From: Trinickia violacea
GTDB lineage: Bacteria; Pseudomonadota; Gammaproteobacteria; Burkholderiales; Burkholderiaceae
NCBI RefSeq assembly: GCF_005280735.1
Contig: NZ_CP040077.1
Coordinates: 3,100,001-3,164,000 of the forward strand
Length of the DNA stretch: 64,000 bases
Direction of reading: 5' to 3'
The notes beneath the pieces were generated by a model, which saw only the letters and a program-made list of their open reading frames with translations, ran no database searches and had not been told where the DNA came from. Positions 30,386 through 40,339 of this stretch are shown one piece after another. Within the stretch, counting starts at the first letter, position 1; each line of letters begins with the position of its first letter. The position numbers were made by a program, and so were the translations under genes.

Positions 30386-30706
30386 TCAATCCCACCGCTC
30401 ATCACGCACCTGAACGACGCCCGCTTCGATCCGCACCGGAAACACCATCACATCCTCATAAGCGGGCGGTGCCAACACCTTTCCCGTCCTGATGCAAAAC
30501 CGCGCACCGTGGCGCGGACAGATGACCACGTCGCCGTCCACCGCACCACCCGTCAGGATGCCGCCATCGTGCGGACAGATATCCTCGATTGCATAACAGG
30601 TGCCGTCGACGTTGAATACGGCAACCTGCGCGCCATCGACCTCGACGCTGCGAACAGCACCGGCCGGAAAATCCTCGATCGCGGCGACATCCACCCAATC
30701 CGACAT
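30386..30706 (-). CDS. Rieske-type [2Fe-2S] ferredoxin, non-heme oxygenase class
   Basis: A 106-residue ferredoxin with the Rieske ligands Cys44/His46 (CPHDGG) and Cys63/His66 (CPRHGARF). Small soluble Rieske proteins of this kind carry electrons, and this one is the last gene of the SUF operon, one base after the SufT-like stop. ATG 30706 starts MSDWVDVAAIEDFPAG. Its likely role is as a product or electron donor of the assembly machinery; this is inference from position. Confidence 0.92.
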   Translation of the reverse strand: MSDWVDVAAIEDFPAGAVRSVEVDGAQVAVFNVDGTCYAIEDICPHDGGILTGGAVDGDVVICPRHGARFCIRTGKVLAPPAYEDVMVFPVRIEAGVVQVRDERWD

Positions 30707-30707
30707 G

Positions 30708-31076
30708 TCAAAGCATCCCCAATTGCAGGCGTGCCGCGTCCGACATCCGCTCCCTTGACCACGGCGGTTCCCACACCAGTTCGACATGCACGTCGTTCAC
30801 ACCACACACAGAAAACACGGCATCCTCAACCGTCGCCGGGAAGGTCTGTGCGACCGGGCAGCCGGGCGCGGTCAACGTCATGCGGACCTCGACGCGGCCC
30901 TCGGCCTCGTCCACGTCGAGACCATAGACAAGCCCCAGGTCGTAGATGTTGACCGGAATTTCCGGGTCGAAAACGGTGCGCAGCGCGTCGATCACGCGTT
31001 CTTCAAGACGTTCGGGAGTTGCACCGCTGCCAGGTTGTGTGGCTTCGGCGCGCTTCAGCCAGTCAAATGTACTCAT
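30708..31076 (-). CDS. sufT: SufT-like DUF59 (MIP18) protein of the SUF operon
   Basis: A 122-residue protein with a DUF59/MIP18 domain: RVIDALRTVFDPEIPVNIYD, LGLVYGLDVD and the TAPGCP cysteine motif. Such proteins help mature Fe-S proteins. ATG 31076; the stop of sufU lies 8 bp upstream. The frame extends further upstream inside sufU but the family start is here. Confidence 0.88.
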   Translation of the reverse strand: MSTFDWLKRAEATQPGSGATPERLEERVIDALRTVFDPEIPVNIYDLGLVYGLDVDEAEGRVEVRMTLTAPGCPVAQTFPATVEDAVFSVCGVNDVHVELVWEPPWSRERMSDAARLQLGML

Positions 31077-31084
31077 CGACCGCC

Positions 31085-31537
31085 TCACTCTGTCGAAACG
31101 GGGCGACGCTCGTCGTGCAGCGCGGCATGCAACGTGTGCCAGGCGAGCGTCGCGCACTTCACGCGCGCGGGGAATTCACGCACGCCGGACAGCACCGCCA
31201 GCTTGCCCAACTCCGACGCCACTGCTGGCCCTGCTGTGGGCGTTGTCACCATGTCGTGAAAGCGTCCGAACAGCGCTTCGGCCTCTGCTTCCGTTTTGCC
31301 TTTCAGCGCCTCGGTCATCAACGACGCCGACGCCGTCGCAATCGCGCAGCCCACACCTTCGAAACTCGCCTCCTTGACGACGTCATCCTCGATTCGTAGA
31401 TACAGCGTGATCCGGTCGCCGCACAACGGGTTGTAGCCCTCGGCCTTGTGATTGGCGTCAGCCAGCCCATGACAGTTACGCGGCCGCCGGTAGTGGTCGA
31501 AGATGACTTCCTGATACAGATCGCGCAGTTCGCTCAT
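31085..31537 (-). CDS. sufU: SUF scaffold/sulfur-transfer protein SufU
   Basis: A 150-residue IscU-fold protein. Zinc/cluster ligands are Cys39 with Asp41 (NPLCGD), Cys64 (GVGCAIA) and Cys128 (RVKCATL), and the SufU-type insertion between the second and third Cys is present. SufU accepts persulfide sulfur from SufS. The ATG overlaps the sufS stop by 4 bp. Confidence 0.93.
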   Translation of the reverse strand: MSELRDLYQEVIFDHYRRPRNCHGLADANHKAEGYNPLCGDRITLYLRIEDDVVKEASFEGVGCAIATASASLMTEALKGKTEAEAEALFGRFHDMVTTPTAGPAVASELGKLAVLSGVREFPARVKCATLAWHTLHAALHDERRPVSTE

Positions 31538-32787
31538 GAGCCGAATACCTCTCTGACCTTGCGGAGACCTTCGATCAGCGCGTCGATATCCTGGTGCGTG
31601 TTATAGAGGGCAAGCGACGCGCGCACGGTCGCTGGTACGCCGAACCGCTGCATCACCGGCATCGCGCAGTGATGGCCTGCCCGCACGGCGACCCCGTGAT
31701 GATCGAGAATCGTGCCGACATCGTGTGCATGCACGCCGTCGAGCACAAATGACAGGATGCTCGCTTTGTCGCGTGCGGTACCGATGAGACGCAAGCCCGG
31801 TACTGCCTGTAACGCGTCCGTTGCATAAGCGAGTAGTTCGGCCTCATGCGCGGCGACGACTTCAATGCCGATGCTGTCGACGTAGTCGAGCGCCGTGCCT
31901 AGCGCAATTGCACCGGCAATGTTCGGCGTTCCCGCCTCGAACTTCCACGGAATCGCGTTGTATTCTGTTTTCTCGAACGTCACCGAACGGATCATGTCGC
32001 CGCCCCCCTGCCACGGCGGCATGGCTTCAAGCAGCGCAGCCCTGGCATACAGCGCGCCGATGCCAGTGGGCCCGTAAACCTTATGGCCCGAAAACGCATA
32101 GAAGTCGCAATCAATCGTGCGGACGTCGACCGGCAAATGCGCGATCGCCTGTGCGCCATCCAGCAGCACCGGCACGCCCTTCGCGTGCGCCGCGACAACG
32201 ATGCGGCCTACCGGATTGATGCTGCCGAGCGCGTTAGCGAGATGCGTGATCGCGACCAGCCGCGTGCGTTCGCTCAACAAGCGCTCGTACGCATCGGTAT
32301 CGAGTGCGCCCGTATCGTCGATCGGCACGACTTTCAGCGCCGCGCCAGTCTGCTCGCAAACCAACTGCCACGGCACAATGTTCGAATGGTGCTCCATCGC
32401 GCTGATCAGGATTTCGTCGCCAGGCTTGAGGTGCGGGCGCGCATAACTCTGGGCAACGAGATTGATCGCTTCGGTCGCACCACGCACGAATACGATCTCC
32501 TCTGGACGCTGTGCATTGATGAAGCGCGCGATCTTCGCACGTGCTGCTTCGAACGACTCGGTCGCGCGCTGCGACAGCAGATGCACGCCGCGATGCACGT
32601 TGGCGTTGCTATGCCGGTAGTAAGCGTTTTCCGCGTAGATGACCGAAGCTGGCTTTTGCGTAGTGGCGCCATTGTCGAGATAGACCAATGGCCGGCCATG
32701 CACACGCTCGCCCAGAATCGGAAAATCCGCTCGCCAGTGCTCAACATTGCGCGGATCTGGCGTCTGTGCCTGTTCGAACGGCCTCAT
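31534..32787 (-). CDS. sufS: cysteine desulfurase SufS (group II)
   Basis: PLP-dependent enzyme that takes sulfur from cysteine for cluster assembly. At 417 residues it is full length. The PLP lysine is Lys236 in FSGHKVYGPTG; the persulfide cysteine is Cys374 in RAGHHCAMPVM, with the short group II loop. N-terminal DFPILGERVHGRPLVYLDNG and EHHSNIVPWQL are family signatures. ATGA overlaps link it to sufD upstream and sufU downstream. Confidence 0.96.
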   Translation of the reverse strand: MRPFEQAQTPDPRNVEHWRADFPILGERVHGRPLVYLDNGATTQKPASVIYAENAYYRHSNANVHRGVHLLSQRATESFEAARAKIARFINAQRPEEIVFVRGATEAINLVAQSYARPHLKPGDEILISAMEHHSNIVPWQLVCEQTGAALKVVPIDDTGALDTDAYERLLSERTRLVAITHLANALGSINPVGRIVVAAHAKGVPVLLDGAQAIAHLPVDVRTIDCDFYAFSGHKVYGPTGIGALYARAALLEAMPPWQGGGDMIRSVTFEKTEYNAIPWKFEAGTPNIAGAIALGTALDYVDSIGIEVVAAHEAELLAYATDALQAVPGLRLIGTARDKASILSFVLDGVHAHDVGTILDHHGVAVRAGHHCAMPVMQRFGVPATVRASLALYNTHQDIDALIEGLRKVREVFGS

Positions 32788-34114
32788 AGCAACTCCTTGA
32801 TGCGCTCGCCTTCCGGGGTGCGCATCAGCAGCAAGTTTTCGAGCCGACCGCGCAGCGAGTCGATGCGCACGCGTTCAACGATGTCGCGTGCAAATGCGTA
32901 GGTCAGTAGCGCCCGCGCCATGCGCTCTTCGACGCCCCGTGCACGTATATAGAACAGCTGCTTCTCATCCAGTTGACCGACCGTCGCGCCGTGTGTGCAT
33001 TTGACGTCGTCGGCGTAGATCTCGAGTTGCGGCTTCGTGTCGATTTCCGCATCGCGTGACAGCAGGAGGTTGTGATTCGCCTGGTGCGTGTCCGTTTGCT
33101 GCGCATCGCGATGCACGACGACGCGCCCGTTGAACACTCCGTGCGCAGCGCCGTCAAGCACGCCGCGGTAGTATTCGCGACTCGTGCAGCGCGGCTCTGC
33201 GTGATCAATGCGCGTGTGGTGATCGACGTGCTGCCGGCCGCCAACGAAAAAAAGACCGTTCAACGTGGCCTGCGCGTTCGCGGCGTTCAAGCTCGTGCCA
33301 ATGCCAGTGCGCGACAACGCGGCGCCAAACGCGAACGCGTGCGAGGTAAGACAGCTGGCGCGTTGCTGTGCAGCAGCGACCGACGCGATATGAAACGCCT
33401 TCGAGCCTTCCTGCTGCAACCGGTAGTGCTGCACGTCCGCCTGTTCGTCTGCGACGATGCGGGTCACCGCATTGGTCCAATACGCGTCGTCGCCCAGCCC
33501 CACGAAGTGCTCGACGATCGCGCAGCCTGAGCGTGCTCCTGCAAGCACGACGTTGAACGGCTGCGCCGCAAGACCGGCTTCGTCGGTTAGAAACAGCATC
33601 TGCAACGGTCGATCGATGACCTCACCAGGCGGTAGCAAAACGGCAAATCCGTCTGCCAGAAACGCCGTGTTTAGCGCCGCAAAGCCGTCGGCATGCGTTT
33701 GTGAGACCATCGCCGCTTCGAGTCGTTGCGGCATTTCTCTCAACGCCCTCGTGAGCGAACCCACAAACACGCCATGGGGTAAGCCATTCAGTTTTGACAG
33801 ACGCGGCACATGGCGACCGTTGACGAATACCAGTCGATGGCCAGCAGGGTCCAGCACGAGTTTATCGACGATGCGTCGCAGATCGCCATCGTCGCTGCGG
33901 CCGGTGCGTTGCGGCGCGAAATGCCAGGGACGCTTGCCGATCGCCGACACGTTCGTGTATTTCCAGTCCTCGTGCCGCGTGGTCGGAAAGCCGAGCGCGT
34001 CGAACTGTTCGAAGGCGTTTCGGCGCGCGGCACGCAGCCACGGCAACTCCGCGCCGGGCAACGTCTTCGCGAGTTGTCCAAAAGCCTGGTGGAAGAATTC
34101 GAGAGATTCGTTTT

Positions 34115-34118
<4 letters not shown>
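32784..34118 (-). CDS. sufD: SUF complex subunit SufD
   Basis: A 444-residue beta-helix protein that forms SufBC2D and takes part in cluster assembly. The C-terminal half holds the SufBD core (NATLNGLFFVGGRQHVDHHT, YRGVLDGAAHGVFNGRVVVH, DVKCTHGATVGQLDEKQLFY). The N-terminal region is variable as usual. ATG 34118 overlaps the sufC stop by 4 bp. Confidence 0.95.
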
Positions 34119-34897
<779 letters not shown>

Positions 34898-34925
34898 GGT
34901 TCCATTCCCCCCGAGTGGCCTCGGG

Positions 34926-36374
34926 TTATCCCACACTGCCCTCCAGGCTGACGCCTAGCAGCTTCTGCGCTTCGACTGCGAACTCCATCGGCAACTCCTT
35001 GAAGACTTCTTTGCAGAATCCGTTCACGATCATCGACACCGCATCTTCGGGCGACAACCCACGCTGCCGGCAATAGAACAACTGGTCTTCGCCGATGCGT
35101 GATGTCGATGCTTCGTGTTCGACCTTCGCGGTCGGGTTTTTGACCTCGATATAGGGGAACGTGTGTGCGCTGCAACGGTCGCCGAGCAACAGTGAATCGC
35201 ACTGCGTGTAGTTGCGCGCACCTTCGGCCGCACGCGCGACCTTCACGAGGCCGCGATACGCATTCTTTCCGCGACCCGCTGAAATGCCTTTGGACAGAAT
35301 CGTGCTGCGCGTATTGCGGCCGAGGTGAACCATCTTCGTCCCGGTATCGGCCTGCTGATAGTGGTTGGTCAGCGCAACCGAATAGAATTCACCGACCGAG
35401 TTATCGCCCTGCAGGATCACGCTCGGGTACTTCCACGTGATTGCTGAACCGGTTTCCACCTGGGTCCACGAAATCTTCGAATTCGCCTCGCGGCAATCGC
35501 CACGCTTGGTCACGAAGTTGTAGATGCCACCCTTTCCCGCCGCATCGCCGGGGTACCAGTTCTGCACGGTCGAATAGCGGATCTGCGCCCCTTCCAGCGC
35601 AATCAGCTCGACCACCGCGGCATGCAGCTGATTTTCGTCGCGCATCGGCGCGGTGCAGCCCTCCAGATAGCTCACGTACGCTCCTTTGTCCGCGATGATC
35701 AGCGTGCGCTCGAACTGCCCGGTGTTCTGCGCGTTGATGCGGAAGTAGGTCGACAGTTCCATCGGGCAGCGCACGCCCGGTGGGATATAGCAGAACGAGC
35801 CGTCGCTAAACACGGCGGAATTTAGCGCGGCGAAGAAATTGTCGGTGTGCGGCACCACTGTGCCGAGATACGTCTGCACCAGCTCCGGATGATGCTGCAC
35901 GGCATCCGAGAACGAACAGAACACAATGCCGAGTTCCGCAAGCTTTTCGCGGAACGTCGTCGCTACCGAGACGCTGTCGAATACCGCATCCACCGCGACG
36001 CCGGCCAGGAGTTCACGTTCTCTCAGCGGGACACCCAGCTTTTCGTAAGTACGCAGCAGTTCCGGATCGACTTCATCGAGACTCTTCGGACGATTCTTCT
36101 GCGCCATCGGCGCGGAATAGTAGACGATGCTCTGGTAGTCGATCGGCGGATGTCTGATCGTCGCCCAATTCGGCTCGATCATCGTGAGCCAGTGCCGATA
36201 AGCGGCGAGGCGCCATTCGAGCATGAACGCCGGCTCGTTTTTTTTCGCGGAAATGAGCCGGATTACGTCCTCGCCCAGACCGCTCGGCAACGCGTCCGCC
36301 GCCAGGTCAGTCACGAAACCATGTTGGTATTCGCGACTGATCAGTTCGTCGAAACCGGCTTTTGACGCACTCAT
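34926..36374 (-). CDS. sufB: SUF complex scaffold subunit SufB
   Basis: A 482-residue scaffold for nascent Fe-S clusters. Strong family blocks are GFVTDLAADALPSGLGEDVI, PPIDYQSIVYYSAP, IPPGVRCPMELSTYFRIN, EGCTAPM, KRGDCREANSKISWTQVETG and SLLLGDRCSAHTFPYIEVKN. It begins at ATG 36374, overlapping the regulator stop by 4 bp. Confidence 0.97.
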   Translation of the reverse strand: MSASKAGFDELISREYQHGFVTDLAADALPSGLGEDVIRLISAKKNEPAFMLEWRLAAYRHWLTMIEPNWATIRHPPIDYQSIVYYSAPMAQKNRPKSLDEVDPELLRTYEKLGVPLRERELLAGVAVDAVFDSVSVATTFREKLAELGIVFCSFSDAVQHHPELVQTYLGTVVPHTDNFFAALNSAVFSDGSFCYIPPGVRCPMELSTYFRINAQNTGQFERTLIIADKGAYVSYLEGCTAPMRDENQLHAAVVELIALEGAQIRYSTVQNWYPGDAAGKGGIYNFVTKRGDCREANSKISWTQVETGSAITWKYPSVILQGDNSVGEFYSVALTNHYQQADTGTKMVHLGRNTRSTILSKGISAGRGKNAYRGLVKVARAAEGARNYTQCDSLLLGDRCSAHTFPYIEVKNPTAKVEHEASTSRIGEDQLFYCRQRGLSPEDAVSMIVNGFCKEVFKELPMEFAVEAQKLLGVSLEGSVG

Positions 36375-36877
36375 GCGTTGCCTCCGTCATTCGTCTTGCG
36401 CACTAGTGGCGTCGCACCCGCGCGGCGGTTGGGAACACTGCGCGCGCGGATCGCGCTGATGTCGACCGCGCGCAAGGTCGGTCCCGCCATGTCCGCCAGC
36501 GTGACCTGATGTAACGCCTCGTAGATCACGCGATTGACCCTCTGCCAGTTGGCGCGCACCGCGCACGCCGCCTCCTGGATGCACAAGCCTGGCTGCGTGC
36601 TGCATTCGGTCATCCCGATCGGCCCGTCAACCGCGGCGATTACCTCCGCCAGCGTGATCTGCTCGGGCGGCCGCGGCAGCAGGTAACCACCGTTGGTGCC
36701 GCGCAGCGATTCCACGACACCGCCCCGCGTCAGCACTTTGAGCACCTTCGACACGGTGGGTATCGCGACGCCGGTCGCCGCCGCAATGCTGCTTGCGCTA
36801 TGGACGGCGTCCGGGTCGCGTGCCATCGCAGTCGTGATCACCGTGCCGTAGTCGGCGAGTTTGCTCATACGCAACAT
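36371..36877 (-). CDS. Rrf2-family Fe-S-responsive regulator of the SUF operon
   Basis: A 168-residue winged-helix protein starting MLRMSKLADYGTVITTAM, with GGAGG six bases before ATG 36877. The HTH is SASSIAAATGVAIPTVSKVL and the wing RGGVVESLRGTNGGYLL. Three cysteines (Cys92, 99, 105: CSTQPGLCIQEAAC) are placed like the cluster ligands of IscR, with six and five residues between them. It is the first gene of the operon, so it probably senses cluster status and represses its own promoter. Confidence 0.93.
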   Translation of the reverse strand: MLRMSKLADYGTVITTAMARDPDAVHSASSIAAATGVAIPTVSKVLKVLTRGGVVESLRGTNGGYLLPRPPEQITLAEVIAAVDGPIGMTECSTQPGLCIQEAACAVRANWQRVNRVIYEALHQVTLADMAGPTLRAVDISAIRARSVPNRRAGATPLVRKTNDGGNA

Positions 36878-36900
36878 CAGAACACCTCCCATTTTAAATG

Positions 36901-36915
36901 GGACCAAACCGGTCC
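36901..36915 (-). promoter_or_regulatory. probable operator of the SUF operon
   Basis: GGACC-N5-GGTCC (36901-36905 with 36911-36915), embedded in AT-rich arms (ATTTAAAAT on one side, TAATTATGAG on the other), lies 24 bp upstream of the regulator's ATG. The layout is that of an Rrf2-family site covering the promoter. Exact -35/-10 elements are not clear. Confidence 0.6.
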
Positions 36916-37678
36916 TAATTATGAGTTGAAATCCGCACCTTTGTACTGAAGCACACCGTCCAGCGTGGGGATTTCTGGCCACGTCGCCGACCGCTTCCCG
37001 GTTTCGGCAGAAGCATTTCCATGTACGACGGGTACGTTGATTTCATTCTAGGCCTGTATGGAAGACCTTGTCAGCGCATCGGTTTTCGTCACGGACGCCT
37101 CCGGGAAGACACGCTCGATTGCCCCCGAAAACCCTCTCGCGCGTCCTGATATTAATTGTTTGATATCCAAAATATCGAAAACTGATTCAAAGGCCAGAAT
37201 CCATACTGGGACGAGCGTGTACGTCGCCTGTATCTGGGAAGGCCCGCCGGGCTGTACTATGGGCTGTTGAAGCTTCCCGACCCAGTGGGGCTCCTGCGCG
37301 ATCTTTCTGGTGATTGTGGTTGTGCCGGTGCCGAGCAGCGTGCACGCGGACCGAATGCCAGACGCGCTCAGTACCGTCAGGCAATGTGTTTTGCGCACGA
37401 GAAGGCCGCGGGGCCGCCGTCACCTTTGCCAGCCTCGTGGCGGCGTCGGCGACGGGGTGATCCGCACACCAGACTGGCAGCAGCCAGTGAAGCTCACGCG
37501 ACGATGAACGTCTAGGTAGCAGAAGGCTTTGACGCGGCTGCTGGTGTGTTGGACATGCCTTCCGCCATTTGTGGTTAAGAGCGGATACGAATAGACGCCT
37601 TCAGCGTGACATGGCGACGCGTAGATCAGCTACGCAGAGCGCATTCGGGCGACGTTAAGCCGCGGGCGCGGCGAAAAG
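36916..37678. other. no supportable gene
   Basis: Overlapping frames of 70-116 codons exist on both strands (37048-37398 minus, 37058-37270 plus) but none has a ribosome site plus recognisable family. A short AT-rich patch near 37150-37190 stands out from the GC-rich background. Confidence 0.35.
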
Positions 37679-37837
37679 TCAGTTGTCGTCTGATCGGACT
37701 GGCGGGCGCTCATGCGGTACCGGCTCGTCATTATCTGCGTCCAGTGCAGATGACTCGGTTTGCGGCGCCGTGCCTGGGAGCGGCTTGTCGCGCGTCGCGG
37801 GTGGCGCGGCAGGTTTTGTGGCGGGGTCTGACGGCAT
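37679..37837 (-). CDS. small disordered hypothetical protein, 52 residues
   Basis: ATG 37837 is preceded by GGGAGA at five bases. The product is Pro/Ala-rich then acidic (MPSDPATKPAAPPATRDKPL ... DADNDEPVPHERPPVRSDDN), with no fold-forming hydrophobic core. Proteins of this composition are common in Burkholderiales. Function unknown. Confidence 0.5.
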   Translation of the reverse strand: MPSDPATKPAAPPATRDKPLPGTAPQTESSALDADNDEPVPHERPPVRSDDN

Positions 37838-37981
37838 CGCGTTCTCCCGATAACTGGGGAAGATCCCCACCACCACACTAGCACTGAATATCATGCGTGG
37901 CTTGCGTCCGGAACTGGCGGGCCACCAGCGGCGCATTGGTGACAGATGCTACGATGTCTGGAAATCGCTGCGGAGGTCTCG

Positions 37982-38227
37982 ATGCAAAGCCCCGCTCTGT
38001 TCCACGCCCTTCTCGACTACCTCGAAGCACACAACACGCTGCCTATCGACATTCAGCGGTTCGTCGACCGGTGGCACCGACTGCGGCCTCACGACGCGTT
38101 TCCGTGCCCAGTCTGCTACCTCGTCGGCGAGGAGCAGCCGCTCGCCGCATTGCCGGCGCAAGGCGACTTCGAGCCATTCAAATGCCCAGGTTGCCAGACA
38201 CAGTTCGATATACCAATCGACGAATAG
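37982..38227 (+). CDS. small zinc-ribbon protein, 81 residues
   Basis: ATG 37982 follows GGAGG. A helical first half (MQSPALFHALLDYLEAHNTL) leads to a zinc ribbon made by CPVC (about 41-44) and CPGC (about 70-73). No catalytic domain is attached. It is probably cytoplasmic, function unknown. Confidence 0.7.
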   Translation: MQSPALFHALLDYLEAHNTLPIDIQRFVDRWHRLRPHDAFPCPVCYLVGEEQPLAALPAQGDFEPFKCPGCQTQFDIPIDE

Positions 38228-38609
38228 CGCCACTACTTCCTAGATGAATGGAACAGGGTAAAACGCCGGTTTGGGCGAGCGCATCGCCTAGAATGCAAGC
38301 ATGCTGGCGACCTAGCAAGGAGGCTTTTTGGGCGAATTTTGCGCTCAGCGCCGGTGTGCGAAGCTCGTCGCTGTTCCTTCATACTGTCGAAAAAGGTACG
38401 AGCGCGAGGCACGCCCATCATCGCAAGCGCAGCGCGGGAGCCTGCAAACGCTATCGAATGTGAAGCCTGTCACATGTCAGACGGAGTCTGGGCGTCACCC
38501 AACCACAGTCGGCGTCGAAGCGCCTCATCGAGGTGTGCCGGCATCGTCGACAGGCGTACCGTAGCAATGCGACTGACAGGGTAACTGACGCGAACGGAGG
38601 CGACGCGCT
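38228..38609. other. intergenic, nothing recognised
   Basis: No frame with a family match or ribosome site; the right end carries the phhB upstream region with GGAGG close to its ATG. Confidence 0.4.
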
Positions 38610-38948
38610 ATGAATGGCGATTTGCTGTCGAGGCATTGTGTGCCTTGCCGCGGCGACGTTCCGCCTCTCACGGAACTACAGGCCATCGACTGGCTGGCCC
38701 AGACACCCGGCTGGGCGCTGGTCGACGAGGGCCGCCGCGTCGAGCGCAAGTTCGGCTTCAAGGATTTCACGCAAGCCTACGAATTCGTGGCCAAGGTTTC
38801 CCGCCTCGCGGACGCCGAGGGACACCATCCCGACATCTGTTTTGGCTGGGGCTGGGCCACTGTTTCATGGAAGACGAAAAAGATCAAGGGCCTTCACGAG
38901 AACGACTTCATCATGGCGGCGAAGACGAACAGTCTTGCCGGGTCGTAA
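38610..38948 (+). CDS. phhB: pterin-4a-carbinolamine dehydratase
   Basis: Dehydrates the 4a-hydroxy-tetrahydropterin formed by aromatic amino acid hydroxylases. The 112-residue protein carries the active-site pattern EGHHPDICFGWGWATVSW with tandem His and a later LHENDFIMA. CVPCRGDVPPL near the start is typical of the bacterial type. GGAGG precedes ATG 38610. No phenylalanine hydroxylase is in the window; stand-alone copies also serve in molybdopterin-related roles. Confidence 0.93.
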   Translation: MNGDLLSRHCVPCRGDVPPLTELQAIDWLAQTPGWALVDEGRRVERKFGFKDFTQAYEFVAKVSRLADAEGHHPDICFGWGWATVSWKTKKIKGLHENDFIMAAKTNSLAGS

Positions 38949-38997
38949 ATCAGCGGATGCCATGGTTGCGGACTGACGTGTCAACGCGAGGTTGAAC

Positions 38998-39261
38998 ATG
39001 GATCAAACGAAATTGACGGCCCACCTGCCGACGGTCGATGTGGAGATCACCCGACGTACGCTCCCTGATCAAAATGCCGAAGCCATCTCCATTCACATCA
39101 CCGCAACACCATCATTCGACGCGGCAGCGCGATGGCTCCTGCAGGCGAGTCTATTTCCGATCGCGCCCTCGTTTTCGCTATGGGCAGACATCATGCGCGC
39201 CTGGCAGCCGTGGTTGCCGGTCAGTTCCGGGTCGACCCGCTCGCTGCCAGAACCGGAATAG
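38998..39261 (+). CDS. hypothetical protein, 87 residues
   Basis: ATG 38998 (MDQTKLTAHLPTVDVEITRR) follows GAGG at seven bases. It contains strand-like ISIHITATPSFDAA and an aromatic-rich segment (FSLWADIMRAWQPWLP). No signal peptide or domain recognised. The next gene's coding pattern begins right after its stop. Confidence 0.6.
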   Translation: MDQTKLTAHLPTVDVEITRRTLPDQNAEAISIHITATPSFDAAARWLLQASLFPIAPSFSLWADIMRAWQPWLPVSSGSTRSLPEPE

Positions 39262-39303
39262 CGACGGCTAGTCGGCAACGTCGGTCGCGCCGCCCAGCCG
39301 TCT

Positions 39304-39600
39304 ATTGAAGCCTGCGATGCTTGTGCCGCTGCCTGCGATCGCTGCGCATCCGCCTGCCTCGATGAACCGGGCAGGGTGAACATGGCCAAATGTATTCGCC
39401 TCAACGCCGATTGCGCTTCGCTATGCCGCCTCACATCTGCGGCGTTGGCTCGACAAAGCCATTTCGCACCCGAGTTTTGCGAACTCTGCGCACGGATCTG
39501 TGACGAGTGCGCCGAGGAATGTGCGCGGCACGCACCCGAGCACTGCGGCACATGCAGCGATGCGTGCCGGAGATGCGCGGAAGCCTGCCGGGCAATCTAA
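39304..39600 (+). CDS. four-helix-bundle copper-binding protein (DUF326 type), start unresolved
   Basis: A cysteine-rich helical protein of the type that stores or buffers copper. Cysteines recur as CDACAAACDRCASACL, CIRLNADCASLC, CELCARICDECAEEC and CGTCSDACRRCAEAC. The family pattern begins at about 39304, but no ATG, GTG or TTG lies in frame between the upstream stop (39259-39261) and GTG 39376, which would drop the whole first helix. Either a rare ATT start at 39304, translation from GTG 39376, or a damaged 5' end. Confidence 0.75.
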   Translation: MEACDACAAACDRCASACLDEPGRVNMAKCIRLNADCASLCRLTSAALARQSHFAPEFCELCARICDECAEECARHAPEHCGTCSDACRRCAEACRAI

Positions 39601-39691
39601 TCTCTTGCTCAGTATCAGCGCGCCCGCGAGAGTGACGGCGGGCGCGTCGCGTATTGGGTCGGAAAAATGTTGTACCCGGCTTGAGGATGTC

Positions 39692-40339
39692 ATGGAACCT
39701 CGGCTCCAAATGCAGGAAATCACCATTCCGGTGGAAGACGCCTCCCTGATGGGCACGCTCGCGCTGCCACAGGACGCTCAATCACTGGTTCTGCTCGCGC
39801 ACGGCAGCGGCAGTTCACGGTTCAGCCCGCGTAACCAGTACGTGGCCACCGAACTCAACCGGGCCAGCATGGGAACGCTGCTGATGGACTTGCTCTCCGA
39901 ACAGGAAGACACCTGTCCCGCTGCCCGCTTCGACATCGAGCTGCTGGCGGTGCGTCTCGCGCAAGCAACGGCCTGGATCGCGGCGAAGCAGACGACACGC
40001 CTCTCGTTTGGCTACTTCGGCGCAAGCACGGGCGCGGCCGCGGCGATCCGCGCGGCGCACGTGTCGTCGGTCCCGATTGAGGCGATCGTTTCGCGAGGCG
40101 GCAGACCCGATCTCGCCGGACGCGACGTCCTCGCCGTGGCGAAGGCGCCTACGTTGCTCGTGGTAGGCGGCCTCGACGCCACTGTCATCGAAGTCAACCG
40201 GGAGGCTTTCGCTCTGCTCGAGTGTCCGAAGGGTCTCGTGATCGTCCCCGGCGCGACCCACCTGTTCGAAGAGCCCGGCACACTGGAAGCCGTTGCGCGG
40301 TACGCGGTGCAGTGGTTCGAGCGTTATCTCGGCGCCTAA
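39692..40339 (+). CDS. alpha/beta hydrolase, dienelactone-hydrolase-like (copy 2)
   Basis: A 215-residue paralogue of the hydrolase at 26002-26652, with the same triad motifs: YFGASTGAAAA (Ser), GGLDATVIEVN (Asp) and PGATHLFEEP (His). The oxyanion motif is AHGSGSSR. ATG 39692 gives MEPRLQMQEITIPVEDASLM. Its stop overlaps the convergent CapA gene by 4 bp (CTAA). Substrate unknown. Confidence 0.87.
   Translation: MEPRLQMQEITIPVEDASLMGTLALPQDAQSLVLLAHGSGSSRFSPRNQYVATELNRASMGTLLMDLLSEQEDTCPAARFDIELLAVRLAQATAWIAAKQTTRLSFGYFGASTGAAAAIRAAHVSSVPIEAIVSRGGRPDLAGRDVLAVAKAPTLLVVGGLDATVIEVNREAFALLECPKGLVIVPGATHLFEEPGTLEAVARYAVQWFERYLGA

Noticed and set aside
37048..37398. 116-codon minus-strand frame downstream of the SUF regulator region
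   Set aside because: Has some hydrophobic stretches but no ribosome site and overlaps an equally plausible opposite frame.
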